A stretch of DNA of 64,000 nt from Streptomyces camelliae (lineage in GTDB: Bacteria > Actinomycetota > Actinomycetes > Streptomycetales > Streptomycetaceae), in the NCBI RefSeq assembly GCF_027625935.1, contig NZ_CP115300.1, positions 2,852,001 to 2,916,000 of the forward strand. The letters run 5' to 3'. Position 1 is the stretch's first letter. Every line of letters begins with the position of its first letter. The notes beneath the pieces were generated by a model, which ran no database searches, was not told where the DNA came from, and saw only the letters and a list, made by a program, of their open reading frames with translations. Shown here one piece after another: positions 1 through 7,098 of the stretch. Made by a program: the position numbers and the translations under genes.

Positions 1-328
1 GCACCTCCTCGGAGAACGAGGGGTACTGGATGTCGTCGCCGGGCCCGATCACCGAGGTGGACGGCTTGAAGAAGGCGAACGGGACGTCGGGCACCTCGTT
101 GCCCAGTTCGCGCGCGTGCTCGCCGTAGTTGCGGCCGAACGCGACGACCTTGTTGGGGAGGACCGGCGGGAGGAGTCTGACCTTGCTGAGCGGCACCTTC
201 GTACCGGACAGCTCGTAGTCCGCGAACGGGATGCCCTTGATGATGTCGAGAACGAGTTCGTCCTGCTTGTCGCCCTCGACCGCGCCGAAGGCTACGTTCC
301 CGTCGATGGAGAACCTGGCGATGCGCAC
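1..328 (-). CDS. Fumarylacetoacetate hydrolase family protein, N-terminal part
   Basis: The first 109 codons run off the left edge, starting at a GTG. The visible N-terminus (MRIARFSIDG, then a segment with RLLPPVLPNKVVAFGRNYGEHA) is the usual opening of FAH-family enzymes of the 2-hydroxyhepta-2,4-diene-1,7-dioate isomerase or acylpyruvase type, which cut or isomerise diketo acids with a bound divalent metal. The K-x-VAFGRNY segment leading into the catalytic domain is present. The metal-binding acidic residues lie outside the window, so substrate cannot be judged. The gene points away from the conservons and follows the 63-residue orphan gene, from which a strong terminator separates it. 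Confidence 0.85.
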   Translation of the reverse strand, partial: MRIARFSIDGNVAFGAVEGDKQDELVLDIIKGIPFADYELSGTKVPLSKVRLLPPVLPNKVVAFGRNYGEHARELGNEVPDVPFAFFKPSTSVIGPGDDIQYPSFSEEV

Positions 329-413
329 GGGATCCTGCGCCCCTCAACTAGAACCGGCGTACTGACGCCCCAGGTTAACCGGTCGATGGGCGGCAATCCG
401 CCCGAAAAAGCAG

Positions 414-448
414 TCCGCCGAATTCCGTGGTGCACGGAATTCGGCGGA
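414..448 (-). terminator. Intrinsic terminator of the 63-residue orphan gene
   Basis: A perfect 16-bp inverted repeat (414-429 with 433-448, 3-nt loop) lies just past the stop of the small gene. Read on the minus strand it is followed by CTGCTTTTTCGG, so it ends in a U run. It shows that the small gene is a separate transcription unit from the FAH-family gene beyond it. Confidence 0.85.
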
Positions 449-467
449 ATAGGTGAGCGCCGGTCGG

Positions 468-659
468 CTACTCTGCGGCTGCCGCCGCCGGGACCGGGAC
501 GTCCATGAGGACGGTGCGCCGGGGGTTGGCCGTCTGGGCCGGGAGGTCGACGGAGTGCTCCGGCAGCTCGGCGGTCTGCAGTTCGCCCGCGTCCTTCAGG
601 TGCGCCAGGGTCGTGCGCCGCGGGTTCGCGATCTTGTGGAACATCATCGTCGTCTTCAC
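468..659 (-). CDS. Orphan small protein with duplicated ANPRRT motif
   Basis: A 63-residue product starting at GTG 659, preceded by AGGA eight bases upstream; an internal ATG at 647 is an alternative. I do not recognise the family. The hexapeptide ANPRRT occurs twice, at residues 11-16 and 44-49, each time followed by T/V-L. Between the copies is an acidic, amphipathic stretch (LKDAGELQTAELPEH), and the C-terminus is an Ala tail. There is no signal peptide, membrane segment or cysteine. A strong terminator follows, which supports real transcription. It could be a small regulatory or structural protein; a ribosomal-peptide precursor is possible, but no processing enzyme is nearby. Confidence 0.65.
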   Translation of the reverse strand: MKTTMMFHKIANPRRTTLAHLKDAGELQTAELPEHSVDLPAQTANPRRTVLMDVPVPAAAAAE

Positions 660-1229
660 CGTTGTCGTCCTGTGCCCTCTGGTCGTGTGGGTTTGCAGAG
701 TCGTCCCTCTTGTAAAGCGTCAGGCTAAACATCCGATTCCCCGCCGACGGCGCCAACCGCCGCCGTGCGGCGTGTGAGTTTGCTCACGACCTCGCAGACA
801 AACCGGTCAAATCTCGCCAGCAACGCGCCCTAGTGAAACGGACATTGCCCCTCTGAACCCATCATTCCGCTCCTGATCATGGCGACTGGGACACCTGACA
901 CCGACCGCCGACTCGCAGGGATACGCCCGTTATGCACGGGATAAGCTTCCACGAGCGGTGACCTGACCCTCACATTCCGTCACCGATGTCACGGCTCGGC
1001 ACCGGCCCTTGTTGGAGATCCGGCACTGTGCTGGAATTCCACGGACCGCCGCAGGATCGAGCCGGCGCACAGGGGGCGCGAAGCAGCGCCGAGTGGCGGG
1101 CGAGAACAGGGGGAACGAGGGCGGTCACTCAAGACCACCGGGGGGCGTATTCAGGGCGCTCTCCACAACGCCGACACCGTGTCCCTCCGTTCGCGCGGAG
1201 GGGTGCCTGGTCCAGAGGTTGCGACGCTA
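660..1229. other. 570-bp gene-free region upstream of conservon 1
   Basis: This separates the small minus-strand gene from the first cvnA and must carry both promoters. I found no convincing open frame with a ribosome site. I also found no clear sigma-70 type promoter pair, no strong palindrome and no riboswitch-like architecture. The AGAGG at 1214-1218, 11 bases before the cvnA GTG, is the one recognisable signal. Confidence 0.5.
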
Positions 1230-4200
1230 GTGCAGGGACGTTTCAAGAGGGATGGCAGCGCTTCGGCGGAGCCGGAGCCGCACGACGGGACTGGCCCCAT
1301 GAAGGGCGGTTCCTCCCCCCAGCACGCCCAGAACCCGGGCCCGGCCCCGACTCCGGACGGCGGTGAGCGCGGCGGGCGTCCCGGCGCGTCCGGACCGGCC
1401 GCCTCGGCCACGGCGTCGGCAACCGGCGGCGGCTCCGGGGCCCCCACGCCGACCGTGAAGCCCGCCAAGGGCTCCACCGGCACCGGCTCACGCATGGCGC
1501 TGCGCAACTGGCGCATCTCCACGCGTCTGGTCTCCCTGCTCGCCCTCCCCGTGGTCGCGGCGACCTCGCTGGGCGCGCTGCGCATCGACCAGAACATCAC
1601 CGACATCCAGCAGCTCGACAACATGAAGCTGCTGACGGACATGACCAAGCAGGCCACCGAGCTGGCCGCCGCGCTCCAGGAGGAGCGCGACCAGTCCGCC
1701 GGTCCGCTGGCCCACGGCCTGAAGGCGACCGACTACACGGTCAAGGGCTACCAGGAGAAGACCGACCGGGCCCGCGAGAACTTCCTCAACGCCTCCGAGC
1801 AGATCGACGCGGCCAGCAAGAGCGGCAACCTCCAGGGCGTCCGCGACGCGCTCGTCGGCCTCGCCAACCAGCTGGACGACCTGGCCAAGATCCGCCGCTC
1901 GGCCTACCAGTCGCAGAACAACTCGACCCAGACCATCGAGTCGTACCACCGCCTGATCACCCAGCTGATCAGCCTCTCCCAGGACATGGCCGAGGCGTCC
2001 AGCAACCCGGAGATGATCTCCCGCACCCGCGCCCTGGCGGCCTTCTCCACCGCCAAGGAGTACGCCTCCGTGCAGCGTGCGACGATCGCCGCCGCACTGC
2101 CCGCGACCACCGCGACCAAGGGCGACCTCTCCGACAACGACCGCCTCTACGGCCAGTCGGCGTACGAGAGCGAGAACTCCGAGCTGGCGATCTTCCGCAA
2201 GATCTACGCCAGCCAGAACGCCGAGGAACTCCTCAAGCCGATCGACGAGGGCAACCCGACGATCGAGTCCGCCGACACCTACGCCAAGCGCGCCTTCGAG
2301 TCCGCCAGCGGTATGCAGCAGCTGCCGGCGCGGTCGTACCGCGACTGGGTGGACGACAGCTCGACCAAGATCGAGCAGATGAAGAAGATCGAGCACACGC
2401 TGCTCGAAGAGATGGAACAGAAGGCCCGCGAGCTCAAGAGCGCCACCCAGCAGGACGCCATCATCTCCGGTGCGCTGATCCTGCTCGTGCTCGGTGTGTC
2501 GCTGGTCGGCGCGTTCGTCGTGGCCCGGTCCATGATCCGCTCGCTGCGCCGGCTCCAGGAGACCGCCACCAAGGTCGCCCAGGACCGGCTGCCCGAGCTG
2601 GTCAAGCAGCTGTCGGAGTCCGACCCGCAGGACGTCGACACCTCCGTGGAGTCGGTCGGTGTGCACTCCCGGGACGAGATCGGCCAGGTGGCCGCGGCCT
2701 TCGACGACGTGCACCGCGAGGCGGTCCGCCTCGCCGCCGAGCAGGCCCTGCTGCGGGGCAACGTCAACGCGATGTTCACCAACCTCTCGCGCCGCTCCCA
2801 GGGCCTCATCCAGCGTCAGCTGTCGCTCATCTCCGAACTGGAGTCCCGCGAGGCCGACCCGGACCAGCTGTCCTCGCTGTTCAAGCTCGACCACCTCGCG
2901 ACGCGTATGCGCCGTAACGGTGAGAACCTCCTCGTCCTTGCCGGTGAGGAGCCGGGCCGCCGCTGGACCCGCCCGGTCCCGCTGGTCGACGTGCTCCGTG
3001 CCGCCGCCTCCGAGGTGGAGCAGTACGAGCGCATCGAGCTGGCCTCCGTGCCGACCACCGAGGTCGCAGGGCGTGTCGTCAACGACCTCGTGCACCTGCT
3101 CGCCGAGCTGCTGGAGAACGCGACCTCGTTCTCCTCGCCGCAGACCAAGGTGAAGGTGACGGGTCACGCGCTGCCCGACGGCCGCGTGCTGATCGAGATC
3201 CACGACACCGGTATCGGTCTGTCCCCCGAGGACCTCGCGGCGATCAACGAGCGGCTCGCCTCGCCGCCCACCGTGGACGTCTCCGTCTCCCGCCGCATGG
3301 GTCTGTTCGTGGTCGGCCGGCTGTCGCAGCGCCACGGCATCCGCATCCAGCTGCGTCCGTCCGACTCCGGTGGTACGACCGCGCTGGTCATGCTGCCCGT
3401 GGACGTGGCCCAGGGCGGCAAGAAGCCCGCTCCGGGCAAGCCGGGCGCGCCCGGTGGCACCGGTGGGCCCGCGGCCGCGCAGGCCGCCGCGGGTGCTGCC
3501 GCGGCCCGTCGGCAGACCGGCAACGCGGCCGGCGGTGCCCTCGGCGGCGCCCCGGCCGGCGGTGGTCTGCTCGGTGCCGGTCCCGCCCCGCGCGGTCAGG
3601 TCGGCGCCGGCCAGGGTCCCCGGGCCGCGCTGCCCGGCGCGGGCCAGGGCGGCCGTCCCGGTGCGCCGGGCGGAGCGCGCGGCCCCCAGGGCGGTGCCGG
3701 TGCGTTCGGCGGTCCCGGTGCCTTCGGCGGTCCGCAGCAGGGTCGCCCGGCGCCCGCGGGTTCCGGTGCGGGCGGCTTCGGCGGTCAGACGCCGGGCACC
3801 CCGCAGGGTCTGCAGGCGACGAACCCGGGCGGACCGCAGCAGAACGCCTTCGGTGGTGACGCCTTCGGCGGCCGTGGCCCGCAGCGGCCCGGTGCCTCCG
3901 GCGACCAGGGCCGTCAGCCCCAGCTGCCGCCGCGCGGCGGTCCGCGGGCCGAACTGCCCGGCGCCGACCCGCAGCCGCGCACCCCGAGCTGGAGCGACTC
4001 CGGGGCCCCGCAGTCCCGCGCCTCGCTGGACACCCCGCGCGGCCACGACGAGCAGGACCCGGCGCACACCGCGCGCATGCCGCGCGTCGACGACCGGCAG
4101 GGTCCTGGCGCGACCGCGGAGATACCCCGGGTGGACGACCACGGTCCGTCCACCACGGGCGAGTACCCGCGCGCGGACCTGAACGGCTACGGCGGCGCCC

Positions 4201-5216
4201 AGGGCACGGGCCAGTTCCCGCGGCCCGACGTCCCGCAGCAGACCGGCCAGTTCGCCCGCCCGGACAGCCCCCGGCAGAGCGACCCGTTCGCCCTGCCCGA
4301 CAGCTCCCAGCAGACCGGTCAGTTCCCGCGCCCGGACAGCGCGCAGCAGACCGGCCAGTTCGCCCGTCCCGAGGCTCCGCAGCTGCCGGGCGGGTTCGAC
4401 GGCCACGGTGGTCAGCAGGATCCGCAGGGCTCGGGACCGTTCGTCCGCTCCGACGTCTTCGGCACCCCGGCGCCCGCGCGGCAGGACGACAGCGCGCAGA
4501 ACACCGGCGCGTTCCCGGCTCAGCAGGCGTACGACGGCGGTTACGGCGCCGGCTACGACGGCAGCTCCACCGGGCAGCACGCCCTGCCCATGCGGCAGGA
4601 CCCGGCGAACACCGGCCAGTTCGAGCGCCCGCAGCCGCCCGCCCGGGACGACTTCGGCGCCCCGCGCCCGCCCGCCCCGCAGGCACAGCAGCCGCAGCGG
4701 CCCGTCGACGGGCGGGGCCCGGGTGACGGGTGGGCCCTGCCGCCGGCCGGCGGCCAGGGCGACGGCCGTACCCCGCTGTACGACACGCTGGAGACCAACT
4801 GGTTCCACGGCGGTCCGCAGGCGGAGAGCGCGCAGGACCGGCAGCAGCCGCAGGCGCCCGCTCCGCAGCGGGGCCCCGGCGGGAACGCCAACGGCAACAC
4901 CAACGCCAATGGCGCGGCCACCGGATCGTGGCGTACCTCGCCGAACGACGAACTCGTCCGGCAGGCCGAGCGCGTACGGCAGCCCGCCGCGGGCGGTATC
5001 ACCACCTCCGGCCTGCCGCGCCGGGTGCCCCGGGCGAACCTCGTCCCGGGCACGGCCCAGCAGCAACAGCACCAAGTCGGTCCGCAGGTGTCGCGTGCGC
5101 CTGACGACGTACGCGGACGGCTGACCAATCTCCGTCGGGGTATCGCTCAGGGCCGTCAGGCCGGAAACGGTCAGACCGGCAGCTTCCCGAGCCCCACTCA
5201 CCAGCAGGAGCGTTAG
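1230..5216 (+). CDS. cvnA1: CvnA, histidine-kinase-like sensor of conservon 1
   Basis: A 1328-residue inner-membrane sensor. After an 80-residue Pro/Gly/Ser-rich N-terminus come TM1 (about 98-118), an extracytoplasmic nitrate/nitrite-sensor-like helical domain, TM2 (about 411-432), a HAMP-like linker, and a GHKL ATPase. The ATPase has an N box (LLENATSFSS, about 627) and a G1 box (DTGIGL, about 660). Residues 725-1250 are low-complexity, Gly/Pro/Gln-rich, with repeated TGQF-RP motifs. The last 75 residues form a conserved tail shared with the second CvnA. GTG 1230 was chosen because AGAGG sits 11 bases upstream, exactly as in the second copy. In cvn systems CvnA is thought to signal to the small proteins encoded downstream, like a G-protein-coupled receptor. 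No phospho-acceptor His is obvious. Confidence 0.93.
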   Translation: MQGRFKRDGSASAEPEPHDGTGPMKGGSSPQHAQNPGPAPTPDGGERGGRPGASGPAASATASATGGGSGAPTPTVKPAKGSTGTGSRMALRNWRISTRLVSLLALPVVAATSLGALRIDQNITDIQQLDNMKLLTDMTKQATELAAALQEERDQSAGPLAHGLKATDYTVKGYQEKTDRARENFLNASEQIDAASKSGNLQGVRDALVGLANQLDDLAKIRRSAYQSQNNSTQTIESYHRLITQLISLSQDMAEASSNPEMISRTRALAAFSTAKEYASVQRATIAAALPATTATKGDLSDNDRLYGQSAYESENSELAIFRKIYASQNAEELLKPIDEGNPTIESADTYAKRAFESASGMQQLPARSYRDWVDDSSTKIEQMKKIEHTLLEEMEQKARELKSATQQDAIISGALILLVLGVSLVGAFVVARSMIRSLRRLQETATKVAQDRLPELVKQLSESDPQDVDTSVESVGVHSRDEIGQVAAAFDDVHREAVRLAAEQALLRGNVNAMFTNLSRRSQGLIQRQLSLISELESREADPDQLSSLFKLDHLATRMRRNGENLLVLAGEEPGRRWTRPVPLVDVLRAAASEVEQYERIELASVPTTEVAGRVVNDLVHLLAELLENATSFSSPQTKVKVTGHALPDGRVLIEIHDTGIGLSPEDLAAINERLASPPTVDVSVSRRMGLFVVGRLSQRHGIRIQLRPSDSGGTTALVMLPVDVAQGGKKPAPGKPGAPGGTGGPAAAQAAAGAAAARRQTGNAAGGALGGAPAGGGLLGAGPAPRGQVGAGQGPRAALPGAGQGGRPGAPGGARGPQGGAGAFGGPGAFGGPQQGRPAPAGSGAGGFGGQTPGTPQGLQATNPGGPQQNAFGGDAFGGRGPQRPGASGDQGRQPQLPPRGGPRAELPGADPQPRTPSWSDSGAPQSRASLDTPRGHDEQDPAHTARMPRVDDRQGPGATAEIPRVDDHGPSTTGEYPRADLNGYGGAQGTGQFPRPDVPQQTGQFARPDSPRQSDPFALPDSSQQTGQFPRPDSAQQTGQFARPEAPQLPGGFDGHGGQQDPQGSGPFVRSDVFGTPAPARQDDSAQNTGAFPAQQAYDGGYGAGYDGSSTGQHALPMRQDPANTGQFERPQPPARDDFGAPRPPAPQAQQPQRPVDGRGPGDGWALPPAGGQGDGRTPLYDTLETNWFHGGPQAESAQDRQQPQAPAPQRGPGGNANGNTNANGAATGSWRTSPNDELVRQAERVRQPAAGGITTSGLPRRVPRANLVPGTAQQQQHQVGPQVSRAPDDVRGRLTNLRRGIAQGRQAGNGQTGSFPSPTHQQER
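4203..4626 (+). repeat. Degenerate TGQF-RP repeat array in the CvnA1 tail
   Basis: Within the disordered C-terminal half, the motif TGQF followed by A/P/E-RP recurs with spacing of roughly 18-20 residues. The related forms are NTGAF and STGQH. The DNA copies are imperfect, so this is an older protein-level repeat rather than a recent tandem expansion. The second conservon has no equivalent array. Confidence 0.7.
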
Positions 5217-5639
5217 TTGAGTCCGATGAGCCAGGCGGCACAGAACCTGAACTGGTTGATCACCAACTTCGTGGACAACACCCCCGGGGTGTCGCACACG
5301 GTGGTGGTCTCCGCCGACGGCCTTCTGCTGGCGATGTCCGAGGGCTTCCCGCGGGACCGCGCCGACCAGCTGGCGGCGGTCGCCTCCGGGCTGACCTCGC
5401 TGACGGCCGGGGCCTCCCGGATCTTCGAGGGCGGCGACGTGGCCCAGACGGTCGTGGAGATGGAGCGTGGCTTCCTCTTCCTGATGTCCGTCTCCGACGG
5501 GTCGTCCCTCGCGGTCCTGGCCCACCCGGAGTGCGACATCGGCCTCGTCGGCTATGAGATGGCACTGCTCGTGGACCGCGCGGGTGCGGTACTCACCCCG
5601 GACCTGCGCGCCGAACTCCAGGGCAGTCTGCTCCACTGA
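5217..5639 (+). CDS. cvnB1: CvnB, roadblock/LC7 domain protein
   Basis: A 140-residue roadblock/LC7 fold protein, the type that binds or activates small GTPases (MglB-like). It starts at TTG immediately after the cvnA1 stop, with AGGAG six bases upstream. An ATG nine bases later is the alternative, but the second conservon has GTG at the aligned codon with the same ribosome site, which supports the upstream start. The protein differs from the second CvnB at only about 8 of 140 residues. Its role is presumably to link the CvnA sensor to the CvnD GTPase at the membrane. Confidence 0.93.
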   Translation: MSPMSQAAQNLNWLITNFVDNTPGVSHTVVVSADGLLLAMSEGFPRDRADQLAAVASGLTSLTAGASRIFEGGDVAQTVVEMERGFLFLMSVSDGSSLAVLAHPECDIGLVGYEMALLVDRAGAVLTPDLRAELQGSLLH

Positions 5640-5751
5640 CCGCCCCCGGCACCACCCACCTCACCAAACCACCGTCCGGCCGCCACAATCCCCCCACCGG
5701 CCACTGACAGACGGCTTGACCGACCGACCTGCTGTCCCGCCCGGAGGATTC

Positions 5752-6150
5752 ATGACCCCGCCCACCGCCCATCATGATCCGTACGCGGAGCCGTACGGGG
5801 ACGAGGGCGACCAGCCGCTGGTGCGTCCGTACGCGATGACCGGTGGCCGGACCCGGCCGCGCTACCAGCTCGCCATCGAGGCGCTGATCAGCACCACGGC
5901 CGACCCGGCAGCGCTCATGGGACTGCTCCCGGAGCACCAGCGCATCTGCCACCTGTGCCGTGAGGTCAAGTCGGTCGCGGAGGTGTCCGCGCTGCTGGCC
6001 ATGCCGCTCGGTGTGGCCCGGATCCTGGTCGCCGACCTCGCCGAGGCCGGCCTGGTCGCCATCCACCAGCCTGGTGGCGACGAGAACAACGGTGGCGCTC
6101 CGGACGTGACGCTGCTCGAAAGGGTGCTCAGTGGACTTCGCAAGCTCTGA
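5752..6150 (+). CDS. cvnC1: CvnC, DUF742 protein
   Basis: A 132-residue DUF742 protein; ATG 5752 has GGAGGA five bases upstream. After a short acidic N-terminus the core begins at PLVRPYAMTGGRTRPRYQL. It has a Cys pair with a nearby His (HQRICHLC) and a winged-helix-like segment ending in LLERVLSGLRKL. The family lies between CvnB and CvnD in conservons and is thought to join the membrane complex. The last 20 bases overlap the start of cvnD1, so the two are translationally coupled. The second CvnC has a 57-residue longer, Pro/Gln-rich N-terminus. Confidence 0.92.
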   Translation: MTPPTAHHDPYAEPYGDEGDQPLVRPYAMTGGRTRPRYQLAIEALISTTADPAALMGLLPEHQRICHLCREVKSVAEVSALLAMPLGVARILVADLAEAGLVAIHQPGGDENNGGAPDVTLLERVLSGLRKL

Positions 6151-6706
6151 CGCGGGCCGGGCCACCACCTCCGCGAAGATCGTGGTGGCGGGCGGCTTCG
6201 GCGTGGGCAAGACCACGTTCGTCGGCGCCGTCTCGGAGATCAACCCGCTGCGCACCGAGGCCGTCATGACGTCCGCGTCGGCCGGCATCGACGACCTCAC
6301 CCACACCGGAGACAAGACCACCACCACGGTGGCCATGGACTTCGGCCGCATCACCCTGGACCAGGACCTGATCCTGTACCTCTTCGGTACCCCCGGCCAG
6401 GACCGCTTCTGGTTCATGTGGGACGACCTGGTACGCGGCGCGATCGGCGCGGTGGTGCTCGTGGACACCCGGCGCCTCGCCGACTGCTTCCCGGCCGTCG
6501 ACTACTTCGAGAACAGCGGCCTGCCCTTCGTCGTCGCCCTGAACGGCTTCGACGGCCAGCAGCCCTACGCCCCCGAGGAAGTGCGGGAAGCGCTGCAGAT
6601 CGGGCCCGACACCCCGATCATCACGACGGACGCCCGGCACCGCGCGGACGCCAAGAGTGCGCTGATCACGCTGGTGGAACACGCGCTGATGGCACGTCTG
6701 CGGTAG
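6131..6706 (+). CDS. cvnD1: CvnD, small Ras/MglA-like GTPase
   Basis: A 191-residue GTPase starting at GTG inside the end of cvnC1. The P-loop GGFGVGKTT is at about residues 21-29, the switch II region is GTPGQDRFWFMW, and the guanine-specificity motif reads NGFD instead of the canonical NKxD. The Ras-like Gln of switch II is kept, so GTP hydrolysis is plausible. Nucleotides 6162-6532 are identical to 11501-11871 in the second conservon except at one position. The flanking cvn genes are clearly more diverged, which suggests gene conversion. Confidence 0.94.
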   Translation: MDFASSDAGRATTSAKIVVAGGFGVGKTTFVGAVSEINPLRTEAVMTSASAGIDDLTHTGDKTTTTVAMDFGRITLDQDLILYLFGTPGQDRFWFMWDDLVRGAIGAVVLVDTRRLADCFPAVDYFENSGLPFVVALNGFDGQQPYAPEEVREALQIGPDTPIITTDARHRADAKSALITLVEHALMARLR

Positions 6707-6708
6707 CC

Positions 6709-6741
6709 GGCACGCCCATACGTACTCAAGTACGACGTGCC
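6709..6741 (+). terminator. Hairpin after conservon 1
   Basis: GGCACG (6709-6714) pairs with CGTGCC (6736-6741) around an inner perfect hairpin CGTAC-TCAA-GTACG (6721-6734). It lies directly behind the cvnD1 stop. No U run follows, so it may be a weak terminator or an RNA-stability element. Confidence 0.45.
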
Positions 6742-6880
6742 GTACGGCAGTTGTCGTAAACGGACCGGAGTCGACTGTGGCCTTTGACACGGTCGGCTCC
6801 GGTGTTCATAACAGTTCGGCAGAGGAATCCCCGGGCATCACCACGCGACGCAGTCAGGCTGTACCGCTGCGCTCACGAAC

Positions 6881-6908
6881 GCCCCGCCTTTTGGCGGGGC
6901 TCGCTCTT
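6881..6908 (+). terminator. Terminator between the two conservons
   Basis: A GCCCCGCC / GGCGGGGC stem (8 bp, TTTT loop) is followed by TCGCTCTTT on the plus strand. It separates conservon 1 from the promoter region of conservon 2. The other bases of 6707-7098 hold no gene that I can support. Confidence 0.7.
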
Positions 6909-7098
6909 TATGACCGTTTTATCTAGGACTTACAAGAGCGGTACTCAGGCTTTTCACTGTTTGGAAGAGCACTGGTCCACGTGCTGGAATGCCTGAACTG
7001 CCCAATAGTCAACGACGTACTACGTGGTCGAGGACGAACCGGGCTCTGAGAGACTGCGGCACGACGTAGGTGCCGACCGCCGAGAGGTTGTTGGTCGA

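Noticed and set aside
468..659. Lanthipeptide or other ribosomal-peptide precursor
   Set aside because: No Cys, few Ser/Thr in a core-like region and no modifying enzyme, protease or transporter next to it.
1488..5636. Very long open frame antisense to cvnA1
   Set aside because: It mirrors the GC3 bias of the cvnA1 reading frame, has low-complexity Leu/Arg/Gly/Val-rich product and no ribosome site or domain.
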